64,000 nucleotides of DNA from Gigaspora margarita. Lineage: Eukaryota; Glomeromycota; Glomeromycetes; Diversisporales; Gigasporaceae. Below the pieces are notes generated by a model that worked only from the letters and a program-made list of their open reading frames with translations, made no database searches and was not told the DNA's origin. The stretch is from assembly GCA_009809945.1 (NCBI GenBank), contig WTPW01001004.1, positions 95,091 to 159,090 of the forward strand, written 5' to 3'. Both the position numbers and the translations under genes were made by a program. Of the stretch, positions 21,506 to 31,934 are shown piece after piece; within the stretch, counting starts at the first letter, position 1, and the number at the start of each line of letters is the position of its first letter.

Positions 21506-24500
21506 ATGAATTTTAAACTCTTGTTAACTTTAGCTGCAGTCCTCGCAGTTATTTTCTCTTCAATTGTTTCAAGCTCGCCAACCCTTAAGAGTAATAATAC
21601 TTTATTTCTTTTTTTATTTGTATAACTGTTTAGTCATTATAGGAACAAATTATTCTGATTATTTTATTAATCTCATTATATTATATCCAGACAAACGCGA
21701 CGGTGACGGTATGATTAACTTGAAATTTTATAGTAATTTATTATTAATTAAAATTTCTCTAATCAAATATATCTCTAATTAAAATTATACTTGAATTTAA
21801 TAGTGTTGTGAGTAGAAGTTAATTAATCTAACAATTAAAATTTTAATTGAAGCTTCTAATCAATTTAAATTTTGAACATATAAATTAAATCATTAGTGTG
21901 TGAGTAAAGAATTTTTTTAATTATTTTGTAAATTGAAACTTTTTTTTATAAATTATAATTCAATAAAACTTAACTAATCGATTATACAAATGAAATCACT
22001 AGTGAGTGAGTAAAAGATTATTTTGTAAATAAAATTATAACATATAATTAAATAGAACTCTTTAATTGATTATATAAATTAAATCATTAGCGGGTGTGTA
22101 CAGAATTAGTTTGTAAATTGAAATTTTTATAACTTATAATTCAATAAAACTTATCTAATCTATTGCATGAATTAAATCATTAGCACGTGAGTAAAGAATT
22201 ATTTTTTAAATTAAAATATTATAACTTATAATTAGATAAAACTTATCTAGTCGATTACATTAATTAAATCATTAGGGAGTGAGTAAAGAATTATTTTGCA
22301 AATTGAAATTTTACAACATGTAATTAAATAAACTTCTCTAATCGATTATTCATGAATTAAATCATTAGTTGGTGAGTAAAGAATTATTTTTTAAATTGAT
22401 AACTTATTTTAAATAAACTTATCTAATCGATTGCATGAATTTATCATCAGTTGGTGAGTAAAGTATTATTTTGTAAATTAAAACATTATAACTTATAATT
22501 AGATAAATCTTATCTAATTGATTACATAAATTAAATTATTAGTCCGTGAGTAAAGAATATTTTTCAAATTAAAATTTTACAACCTACAATTAAATAAGAC
22601 TTTCCTAATCAATTAAATTAATTAATTAAATCATTAGTTGGTGAGTACAGAATTAATTTGTAAATTGAAATTTTATTACCTATAATAAACATTTTCTAAC
22701 CGATTATATGAATTAAATCTTTAGCGCGTGAGTACAGGATTAATTTGTAAATTGAAATTTTAAGATATAATTAAATATTTTCTAATTGATTATATAAATT
22801 AAATCATTAGCAAGTGAGTGCAGAATTATTTTAAATTGAATTTATAACATATAATTAAATAAAACTTTTCTAATTGATTATTCATGAATTTAATCATTAG
22901 CGTGTGAGTAAAGAATTATTTTATAAATTAAAATATTATAACTTATATTCAATAAAACTTATCTAATCGATAACATGAATTAATCATCAGTTGGTAAGTA
23001 AAGAATTATTTTGTAAATTAAAATATATAACTTAACATTCAATAAAACTTATCTAATTGATTACATAAATTAAATCATTAGTTCGTGAGTAAAGAATTAT
23101 TTTGCAAATTGAAATTACAACCTATAATTAAATAAAACTTCTCTAATNAANCACATTATTAAATCATTAATCATTAGTTGGTGAGTACAGAATTAATTTG
23201 TAAATTGAAATTTTATGACCTATATTAAATATTTTCTAATCGATTATATAAATGAAATCAGTGACCCGTGAGTAAAGATTATTTTGCAAATTGAAATGAT
23301 AACATATAATTATATAAAACTCTAATTGATTATATAAATTAAATCATTAGCAAGTGAGTACAGAATTATTTTGTAAATTGAATTTTTATAACTTATAATT
23401 CAATAAAACTTCTCTAATTGATTATTCATGAATTAAATCATTAGAACGTGAGTAAAGAATTATTTTATAAATTAAATAAAATATTATAACTTATAATTAG
23501 ATAAAACTTATTTAATCGATTACATAAATTAAATCATAAGCCCGTGAGTAAAGAATTATTTTATAAATTGAAATTTTACAAACCTGTAATTAAATCAAAC
23601 TTCTCTAATCGATTATTCATGAATTAAATNATTAGTACGTGAGTAAAGAATTATTTTGTAAATTGAAATGTTACAGTAATTAAATAAGACTTATCTATTC
23701 AATTCATTAATTAAATCTTTAGTTGGTGAGTACAGAATTAATTTGTAAATTGAAAATTTATAATTATAATTAATAAAACTTACCTAATCGATTACATATT
23801 AATCATTAGCGGGTGAGTAGTAAATTGAAATATTATATGAAAGGGTGAAACCTCGACAGAGATAGTTACGTTTTGATGCAGGTCTTACTTAGTTAGGGTT
23901 AGTGATAGGTTAGTTACTATTTTAGATAGTGATCTGCATCAATAACGTAACCACTTTAGCGGGTCCCCTCACCCTGTCGTAATATTATACTTATAATTAA
24001 ATAAAACTTATCTAATCGATTATATAAATTAAATCATTAGATCGTGAGTACAGAATCATTTTGTAAATTGAACTTTTACAACCTGTAATTAAATAAGACT
24101 TCTCTAATCAATCACATTATTAAATCTTTAGTTGGTGAGTACAGAATTAATTTGTAAATTGAAATTTTATGACCTATAATTAAATATTTTCTAACCGATT
24201 ATATGAATTAAATCTTTAGCTCGTGAGTACAGAATCATTTTGCAATAGAAGTTTTATAACCTATAATCAAAAAAACTTTTCAAATCGATTACTTAAATTA
24301 AATTATTAGATCGTGAGTACAGAATCATTTTGTAAATTGAAATTTTCCAATCTGTAATTAAATAAGACTTCTCTAATCAATTACATTAATTAAATCATTA
24401 GTTGGTGAGTACAAAATTTTTATAACTTAAATAATAAAACTTATCTAATCGATTGCATGAATTAATCATTAGCGGGTGAGTAAAGAATTATTTGCAAATT

Positions 24501-24760
24501 GAAATATTATAATTTATAATTAGATAAAATTAATCTAATTGATTACATAAATTAAATCATTAGCATGTGAGTAAAGAATTATTTTGCAAATTGAAATTTT
24601 ACTACCTGAAATTAAATAAAACTTCCCTAATCGATTATTCATGAATTAAATCATTAGCGGGTGAGTAAGAGATGATTTTTTAGATTGAAATTTATAACAT
24701 ATAATTAAATGAAACTTCTGTAACGATTATATAAATTAAATTATTAGCCACCATCCTTGA
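21506..24760 (+). CDS. Secreted 8-cysteine peptide encoded by ~30 three-nucleotide micro-exons (right copy)
   Basis: Exon 1 21506-21590 encodes a signal peptide (MNFK, hydrophobic LLLTLAAVLAVIF, then SSIVSSSPTLK) plus 1 nt. Exon 2 21691-21708 supplies NKRDGD with a Lys-Arg (Kex2-type) site at residues 30-31. Exon 3 is TGTT at 21804. Then 3-nt exons: 21897 TGT; 22003 TGA; 22091 CGG; 22184 CAC; 22276 GGA; 22369 TTG; 22451 TTG; 22543 TCC; 22638 TTG; 22725 CGC; 22811 CAA; 22901 CGT; 22991 TTG; 23082 TTC; 23178 TTG; 23262 TGACCC (6 nt); 23351 CAA; 23445 AAC; 23541 CCC; 23636 TAC; 23723 TTG; 23810 CGG; 24041 ATC; 24132 TTG; 24220 CTC; 24310 ATC; 24402 TTG; 24473 CGG; 24564 CAT; 24658 CGG; terminal exon 24748-24760 with TGA. 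The sum is 213 nt: 70 residues, Cys at 42, 43, 45, 49, 51, 58, 61 and 64, with fragments such as DCCPCANVC and CGSCSSCG. An alternative exon 2 (from 21643, 48 nt longer, same frame) is possible. Role unknown; metallothionein-like or effector-like by composition. Confidence 0.9.
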
Positions 24761-24910
24761 GTACAGAATTATTTTGTAAATTGAAATTTTTATAACTTGC
24801 GATTACATGAATTAAATCATTAGTTGGTGAGTATAGAATAATTTGTATATGGAAATTTTATAACTTATGATTAAATATTGTTTAATCGATTATATGAATT
24901 AAATCAACAG
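21808..24910 (+). repeat. ~90-bp tandem intron array (right)
   Basis: Near-identical introns of 70-106 nt lie between micro-exons, with GTGAGT donors (one GTAAGT, one GTGTGT), a CTAATCGATTA or CTAATTGATTA branch-like box and [CT]A[TA]TAG acceptors. One intron is enlarged to 228 nt by the 143-bp MITE. Two more repeat units follow the stop codon (TTG at 24824-24826; AGC at 24911-24913) and would be introns of the 3' untranslated region. Confidence 0.87.
23838..23980. mobile_element. 143-bp MITE inside intron 25 (right copy)
   Basis: Same element as 11291-11433, with flanking AATATTATA at 23829-23837 and 23981-23989. The host intron keeps its donor, branch-like box and acceptor, so splicing may survive the insertion. 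Confidence 0.65.
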
Positions 24911-25198
24911 AGCTTGAGTTGTAATGGAGGAATTTTTTCGGCGTCGGATCCGAGAGTCACACGAACCCGAAAATCTCGAAAATCTTAAGACTCCTTGAAG
25001 TTTACCTGATCGTGAAAATTATCCAAATACTTAAAATTCGTCGATGGTAAAATCCCTTTAAACCTTAGTATTTTGAGTATATACCCTATTTTTAGTCTTT
25101 TCTTTATTTGTAGTATTATCTTAGTTTTGTTATTTGTATCTTTTTCACTGTTCATGTTATCTGGTTATAATAACGAATATACAAATAGATTTTGCTTC

Positions 25199-25204
25199 AA
25201 TAAA
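25199..25204 (+). terminator. Poly(A) signal AATAAA, right micro-exon gene
   Basis: AATAAA lies in CTTCAATAAAAATT about 440 bp after the stop, inside the conserved end of the arm. A second AATAAA occurs at about 25258. Confidence 0.4.
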
Positions 25205-25954
25205 AATTATTCCTTAGAGTTCTAAGCTTTGAAATAATAAAAGTAGAAGTATCCAAGAATAAAGCACTTCTGCTTAAAAATTGTTTTTGTTTATAAACTC
25301 TCTTATTTAAAAATGATATTGCCGTGAACCTTTGACTAGTGATGTAAACTAAACCCTGTAGTTTCAGCTAGTGCTCCTCAAAAGTAAAATCAAATCAAAT
25401 CAAATTAAATATTCATTTTAATTTAAACTTTGATCTGATATTTGATTTTCAAATTTTTTTAATCTATAATACAAATTTTTAGATGATTGGTCTGTCTAGT
25501 ATCTCATGATCATATAATACAATCATTGATGATCAGTGTTGATCGAAAATTTTTTATTTCCGATAGGGTTCGATTTTAACCCGATCACGGGAATCTTTGA
25601 TGATCGGTCGGTTACCCACGCCGATTACTACATTTTTCTTCTCATGTTATTCATTTTCTTCCCATTACTACATTTCTGCGTAGTAAATTCCCATTACCAC
25701 ATTCTTGTAAATATCGTAGCTCTTACCTCATAATTGGTAATTGGGCAATTATGTTGGGAATATAAAAGGATCGCTTTATGAAGAGAAGGGACAGTTAGTT
25801 TTTATTTTGAGTTGATTTTTCTTTAAGTTTTTCTTTCCTTGTATATAATTTTCTTACACACACACATGTAAATAATTCGCTCTCCCAAAATCTAATAAAT
25901 CGCTCTCCCAAAATATTTAATAAAATACATTCATTTATAAATCAACGAACCCTT

Positions 25955-26100
25955 AATGATTGTGGCTCAGTAGCTGAATTGGCATACGAATTTTGGATGT
26001 CTCTCCCAAGGCCACAACATCAGCAATCTGCCAAATGCAGATTGCAATCTACAAATCCTTATAATAAGGCAGAGCTGGGGGATAACGGTGCCAAATAATC
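25955..26100 (+). other. Possible tRNA-derived SINE fragment
   Basis: TGGCTCAGTAGCTGAATTGG (25964-25983) resembles a tRNA D-arm/A-box. No convincing anticodon arm or GGTTCGAAT B-box follows; the nearest candidate is AGATTGCAATCT near 26039. It is therefore at best a diverged SINE head and not a functional tRNA. Confidence 0.25.
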
Positions 26101-26914
26101 CTTTTCATGATGATGGTGCCGATTATTATATTGGTAACAGGGTGGCGTTTTTGCTCTGCGATGCACTTACGTAATATTCATGCATATGTGTGCATATCGT
26201 ATATATTGTATAATACATTTTTATGTACTGTATTCTATTTTTTTTTCTCACGAATTTTATTTTAAAATAAGATGTTAATACTGTACTTGCGATCATGATT
26301 AACATAAAAGTAAAGAATCTATGGCAATACCCGTGAATCCTGTTAATGATAATCACAGCAAGTTTTACCAAGAACATAGTACAAAGTACTGTATAAAGAG
26401 TATACTGGAGTAAAATGGAGATCGCGAAATCTGAGCATTAATTAGTTGATTAAATCTCATGACTTCGGATGTTTCTATATTTCAGTATTTGTGTACATGC
26501 ATATGTACCAGGAACAGGGTGAAATTGAAAATTTTGGTTTTCGAAATGCAAAATCTCATAACTAATTGGAAGTACATTAAACGCAGTAAAAATGTGAATT
26601 TCTGCACATAAACATCACGATATGCATCACATAGTACTATATTTATCTATTGTATGAAGGTTGTTTAACTAAACATCGCTTTAACAGGTTTTTGTCTCTA
26701 TTAAAGTGCAGATGTTTTTTTTTATTAGTTTTTCAGAATTGTACTAACTAAATATGTTAAGAACGCATTACATGTCAAGAAGTAGTCATACTTAGATAGA
26801 TACAAATGGAGATCTAATATCGATTGATATCTAAATTATTTTCAACCTGATTACTTATTCGATATATATTTGATTGATTGGATGCTGTGGCAGTGTCATT
26901 TATAATATTATACA

Positions 26915-27258
26915 TAGGAACCGCATAAAAATTCTGCTGACACGTGATGATATGCGCTAAAATTCTATTGGTCGAAAAAAATCGCGACGCGTCACTGCAT
27001 TTTTCGATTAAAAAAGTTAACTTTCGATATTAGGGTAAGGGTGAGCGTTCGGACGACATAGCAGGAGCCTCATATATAGCAAAATTTTGCAAGAAATTTT
27101 TTTTTTAAGACGCAGAAGGTGGTTGTGTAAGCCAAATTTTGCGTTATAGACGATTTTTGAAAAAGCCGGCTGTTTTGTTTCGTTTTCACATTACACCTGA
27201 TCCTGTGCCATGATTGGTTCAAAATCACGTGTCAGCGGAATTTTTATGCGGTTCCTAT
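26915..27258. mobile_element. Possible MITE with inverted ends
   Basis: ATAGGAACCGCATAAAAATTC (left, 26917 on) and GGAATTTTTATGCGGTTCCTAT (right, to about 27259) are inverted copies, with CTGACACGTGAT and ATCACGTGTCAG just inside them. The interior is GC-richer. No clear target duplication was identified. Confidence 0.55.
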
Positions 27259-28215
27259 TTATAATATTTATAATTAGTGTAACACGTGATAAATTTTGTG
27301 ATGACCATCAGTAAGGCCACTTTGTAGATCACATTTTATTCTATTTTTAACGCCTTTAAATGACTTTAAAATTGTGCTTCTGTTAATTGATTATCTAAGA
27401 TATAAAACTATCTTGAGCGTAAAAAAAGTTTCACAAATTTGAAGCATTTTGCATAATGGTTTTGATGAAATATGCTTTAAGCTCAGCAAGAACAAATGCA
27501 AATGAAAGAGCATTTGCTTCGCAGTAGGTAAATGATATTAATAAAAAAAATATTAGCAAATATTAAGAAATTACATTTTACTAAAGCAGATATATCCAAA
27601 ATGTGATCAATGTGCTAGAACTAATGTAGCAATATGATCAAGTTATTATGTTTAACACTTTTGATTGGTTATATACCTGTGATCAAAATGTTAAAATTAA
27701 AATATCGATGAGCAAGAATGTCATCACAATACAAACCCATTATCAATTGTTTTAATCATGATAGTATGTACCAAATCAACCTTAATCACATGCAGTATTA
27801 TAACAAAATTATTTATGGTAAATCATAGTAAAATTTATGAATCAACCAAATTTTGAGTATCTATGATATCAATTTTGTATTTTTTTAATTATACTTGACA
27901 TTGAGTATTGACATACGTGCATATGTACAATAAATGTTTTTTTGTTAAAAAAAATTTTGCACATATGACAATTGCACAAAGTACTGTACATAGATATAGT
28001 CACAAGTGCAATAACAAGTGATAATAAAAACATGAAATAAGAGAATCTATATTTTAATAATGGTAGTGCAAATTAGCTTGAGTAACAGAGTGGTTTTGAT
28101 TTGCGAATTCAATCAAATGTTCATAAACATTATGATATAAACACAATGAAACATGAAATTCTACATTACATAGTACTAAATTTATCTATTGTATGAGAAT
28201 TGTTTAACCAAATCA

Positions 28216-29990
28216 TCAGAATGAGCATGAAGTTTAATTCTGTTCACTTTACTAATAATTTCAAGAGAATGTATGCATAATTAACTGTAATCATTTATGC
28301 ATTAAATAATTACCAAGGTGAGTACAAAAATTAATTTTTTTACTTTTAATGATTATGGTTTATAATTAACAGTAATTATTTAATTGTCAAAAATTATTAG
28401 GGTGAGCATGAAGAGGGCCCCAGATATCTAGTATAGAGGTCATACTTGAAATTTTTCAGCAAAAACACCTAAAATTTGAGAAGCAAAAAACAGTTTTTGG
28501 CAATTATCTTGGCATCCAGTGGTCCAATTTAAAAGAACTTTTTTTAAGATGAAGCTCACAGCGAGGCGCATCTAACAAAAAAAGGTTTATTCAATTCTGA
28601 TGACTGGATTAGAAGTTATTGAAGCAAATATATTTTGTCATTTTTAGCAAATTAGGTCAAAATTGGCCAAAATCCAGTTATGACCTATATGAGAGATGTC
28701 TGGGGCAGTGTATAAAATCTGAAAAAACCTTTTTGTGCACATATGCACATTGGAAAAATTTTTTTGTGCACACTTTAAAAATTTGTGTATAAAATTGTGC
28801 ACAACCTATATATTAATTAAGAAAAATCTTTGTGCACATGTGCACATACAATTTAAAAAATTGTGCACACAAAAAAAAATTGTGCACATGAATTTTATTC
28901 ACTGGTCTGGGGTCCTGCATGAAGTTTAATTCTACTTGCTTTAACAACTGTGTTTTAAGACAATCTATGATTAACCAAAATTATTTAATCGTTTAATATA
29001 TTACTAAGGTGAGAATAAAGTTTAATTCTGTTTACTTTAAAGAATATGATTAACTGCAATTATTTAGTCAGTCAAAAAACTACATGAGTATGAAGTTTAA
29101 TTCTGTTTATTTTAACAATTTTTTTAAAAGAATGTACATATGATTAACTATAATTATTCGATTGCTAATAAATTATCAGGTTGAGTATAAAGTTAAATTC
29201 TTGTGATATTTGTATAAATGATCAATAATATCTATAACTTATTATGATAATCATTTAATAAATTATCTGGTCGAGTATGAAGTTTAATTTTGTTTACTTT
29301 ACAGATGATTTTCAAGAAATGTATATGTCATTAACTGTAATCATTTCATTCAATAAATTACTAGGGTGAGTATGAAAATTAATTTTGTTCACTTTAACAA
29401 TTATATTTAAAGAGTATGTATGATTAACCATAATCATTTAATCATTCAAAAATTACTAGGGTGAGCATGAAGTTTAATTCTGCTTGCTTTAATGACTGTG
29501 TTTCAAGACAATTTATGATTAACTATAATCATTTAATTGCTCAATAATTTACTAGGGTGAGAATAAAGTTTAATTTTGTTTACTTTAAAGGTTTGTGTTT
29601 CAAGAGAATGTATAATTAACCGTAATTATTTAATTGATCAATAAATTACCAGCATGAGTATGAAGTTTAATTCTGTTCACTTTAATGGTTGTGTTTTGAG
29701 AGAATGTACATATAATTAACTATAATCATTTGATTGTTTAATCAATCACCAGGGTAAGTATGAAGTTTAATTATGCTCACTTTAATAATTGTGTTTCAAG
29801 AACATGTGTGTACAATTAACTATAACATTTAATCATTCAATAAATTAATAAATTATTAGGTGAGCATAAATCTTAATTTTGTTTACTTTAAGGTTTGTGT
29901 TTCAAGGGAACATATTATATACATGATCAACCATAATTATTTAATTGTTCAATAAATTAAAGTATAGGTATGAGGTTTAATTCTGTTTAC
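28216..29990 (+). repeat. Intron-like ~100-bp tandem repeat array
   Basis: About 15 units carry ATTACTAG followed by GGTGAGTATGAAGTTTAATT, then ATTAACTATAATCATTTAAT near the end. Many unit junctions read AG-G-GTGAGT, resembling acceptor then donor. In at least four units the GT is lost (for example CATGAGT and AATGAGC), and no exon sequence fits between units. It could be a dead relative of the micro-exon array or an unrelated minisatellite. It is interrupted by a hAT-like element at 28414-28916. Confidence 0.55.
28414..28916. mobile_element. hAT-like element, 8-bp TSD GCATGAAG
   Basis: Ends AGGGCCCCAGATATCT and TCTGGGGTCCT are inverted, with a perfect 8-bp duplication GCATGAAG at 28406-28413 and 28917-28924 inside one repeat unit. 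The interior has GTGCACA-rich repeats near the right end. No transposase. The short frame at 28735-28929 is a by-product. Confidence 0.75.
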
Positions 29991-31650
29991 TTAAATGTAG
30001 AAGTCACAATAACTCCAATACTAACTCAACCTTAACTACTGTATATACTATTGGAAATAAATTCTGTAACAGAATTCTATACAGTAAATTATAATAATTC
30101 CAATGCAACTAACTAACTTTAACTGCATATTGTAATAACTGGAATAGTGAGAAAGTTTTGTAACAGAAATTTTTATGTAAATATTACAATAATTTCAATA
30201 TAACTCAACTTTAACTATTGTGTATACTGAATTAGCAACTAAATTCTAAATTGAAATAGAAATAACTAGGTTATCAGGAGCTAATAGATGTCTGAAGCAT
30301 ATACTATATATACAGTATATAGTCTGTTATATAAACAATATGTTGTGTAACTAGCATATGTCCAGTAATTGGATGTTGCTAACAGATATTGCATAGTTTG
30401 GCATAGAAGTAGAAGTCCTTTGCTATGCTTCAGACAATAATGCAATGAACCCAACCTTAACCACATAATGTAGTTACTGAATAGTGAGTAAATTTTATAA
30501 TAGAATTTTTTTACATCAAATTATAGTAAAAATTTTGATAGTATAATGCTAACTCAACTTTAACTATTGTGTGTACCATATTATGCAACAATTCTTTATG
30601 ATAAATTATAGTAGAATTACTACGATTTAAATGCAACCTTTTTAAATTTATATGCTGCAATAGATAGTAATTTTTAAAAAAAAACAAATAAGATGGGAAG
30701 ACAACTATATTAGAATATAATTTTTTTTTAGAAAAAATCTAAATGGTGCCCCTGTGCATTTTGTGCCCCAATGTACTAATAATTAATTTTGCCTAGAATT
30801 AGAGTTAGAGTTAAAGTTAAGATTAGTACAGAATTGCAAGAGAATTATTTTTTGTTAAAAGTGCAACAGGGTTACCCTAGTAAAATATTGAGATATCAAA
30901 ATAGAAGGCACAATGTGCTTGGGGCACTGTCTAGTCTAGTTCTTTTTTTTATTATATAAAAATCTTTACTACTTCAATTTTTATTATATAAATTTTTTTT
31001 ATTTTATTGGCTTAAATAAAAAAATATGTATTAATTTAAATTAACTACCAATATAACCCTTATTTCCATGCCAGAGGCACGAGTGATATGCTAGTTTTAG
31101 ATAATTAGTGATTGAGTGCAGATCACAATATAACACATTAACAGTCAAATAATTTGTCACATTCAAAATTTTATCATATAATTTTTATAAATTACACAAA
31201 TCGATGAATTTACATGTTTGAAAATTTCATCTGACATCTTTGTTTTAATACACAATGCTTCTTAAGACAAATCTGTTGTTATAGAATAGATAGTTATTAT
31301 TATTACATTTAGCATTATTATTTTATTTTATTATCATTATTATATTTTGTATATTATTTTTATCTTGGGAAGTTAGACATTAGAATAGCTCATATTGCTT
31401 ATAACACTTATACTACTTATAATACTTATACTTCTTGTACTACTTATAATACTTATAATGCTTATACTTTTTATAACACTTATAACCAGTATATAAAATC
31501 TATGTGCACATGTTTTAAAAATGTTTCTCATGCTTTTGGCTAGAAATGAGCATGTAATTCACATAATTTTGGGCAAATAATGTACCAAAATCATTAGTAA
31601 AATACAGAATATGTGCATATAGAGCACATTGTACACATAATTTATTGCAT
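29991..31650. other. AT-rich intergenic DNA with short degenerate repeats
   Basis: Repeats of AACTCAACCTTAACTATTGTGT type recur at 30010-30660, and an ACTTATAATACTTATA microsatellite occurs at about 31395-31480. No gene is seen. Confidence 0.4.
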
Positions 31651-31653
31651 ATA

Positions 31654-31824
31654 CAGTTAGGCCTTGATATAATCACTAGGTTGGAAAACAAAATTTTGGT
31701 GATTATAAAAAGTTGTGACTATATAAAGGTTAAAATTTATATGTTTTATAACTAGGTCAAAAAAATAATGTGATTATAACAAGGTTGTGTCTATATTAAG
31801 AGTAACTATATCAAGGTCTGACTG
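31654..31824. mobile_element. pogo/mariner-like MITE, TA TSD
   Basis: CAGTTAGGCCTTGATATA at the left and TATATCAAGGTCTGACTG at the right are inverted, flanked by TA (31652-31653 and 31825-31826). Confidence 0.7.
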
Positions 31825-31934
31825 TATATTCAGATTTATCTATATAAATTTAATTATATAAAGGCTATATAGTGCACAAATTCTTAAAATTGTTCATATA
31901 AATTATGTTTACAACATTAGCAAATTTTATATTA

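Larger units (their letters stand above)
18554..25308. repeat. Right arm of the giant inverted repeat
   Basis: Reverse complement of 9979-17524. It contains ambiguous bases (20545-20549, 23148, 23151, 23630), suggesting assembly difficulty in this region. Numerous single-base and indel differences from the left arm, plus a private ~207-bp insert at 21248-21454, show it is a distinct copy and not a simple mirrored artefact. Confidence 0.9.
25309..28215. other. AT-rich intergenic DNA
   Basis: There is no convincing gene. It contains an inverted pair TAGGAACCGCATAAAAATTC (26919) / TTTTTATGCGGTTCCTA (27240) bounding a ~335-bp segment with GC-richer interior (possible MITE 26915-27258), and a tRNA-like/SINE-like stretch near 25960. 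Confidence 0.45.

Noticed and set aside
25955..26040. tRNA gene
   Set aside because: Only an A-box-like segment is present; no closing acceptor stem, anticodon arm or convincing B-box.
28216..29990. Calling this array a second micro-exon gene
   Set aside because: Spacing between acceptor-like and donor-like sites is 0-1 nt, several GTs are lost and no flanking coding exon is seen, so no peptide can be derived. Kept only as an observation.
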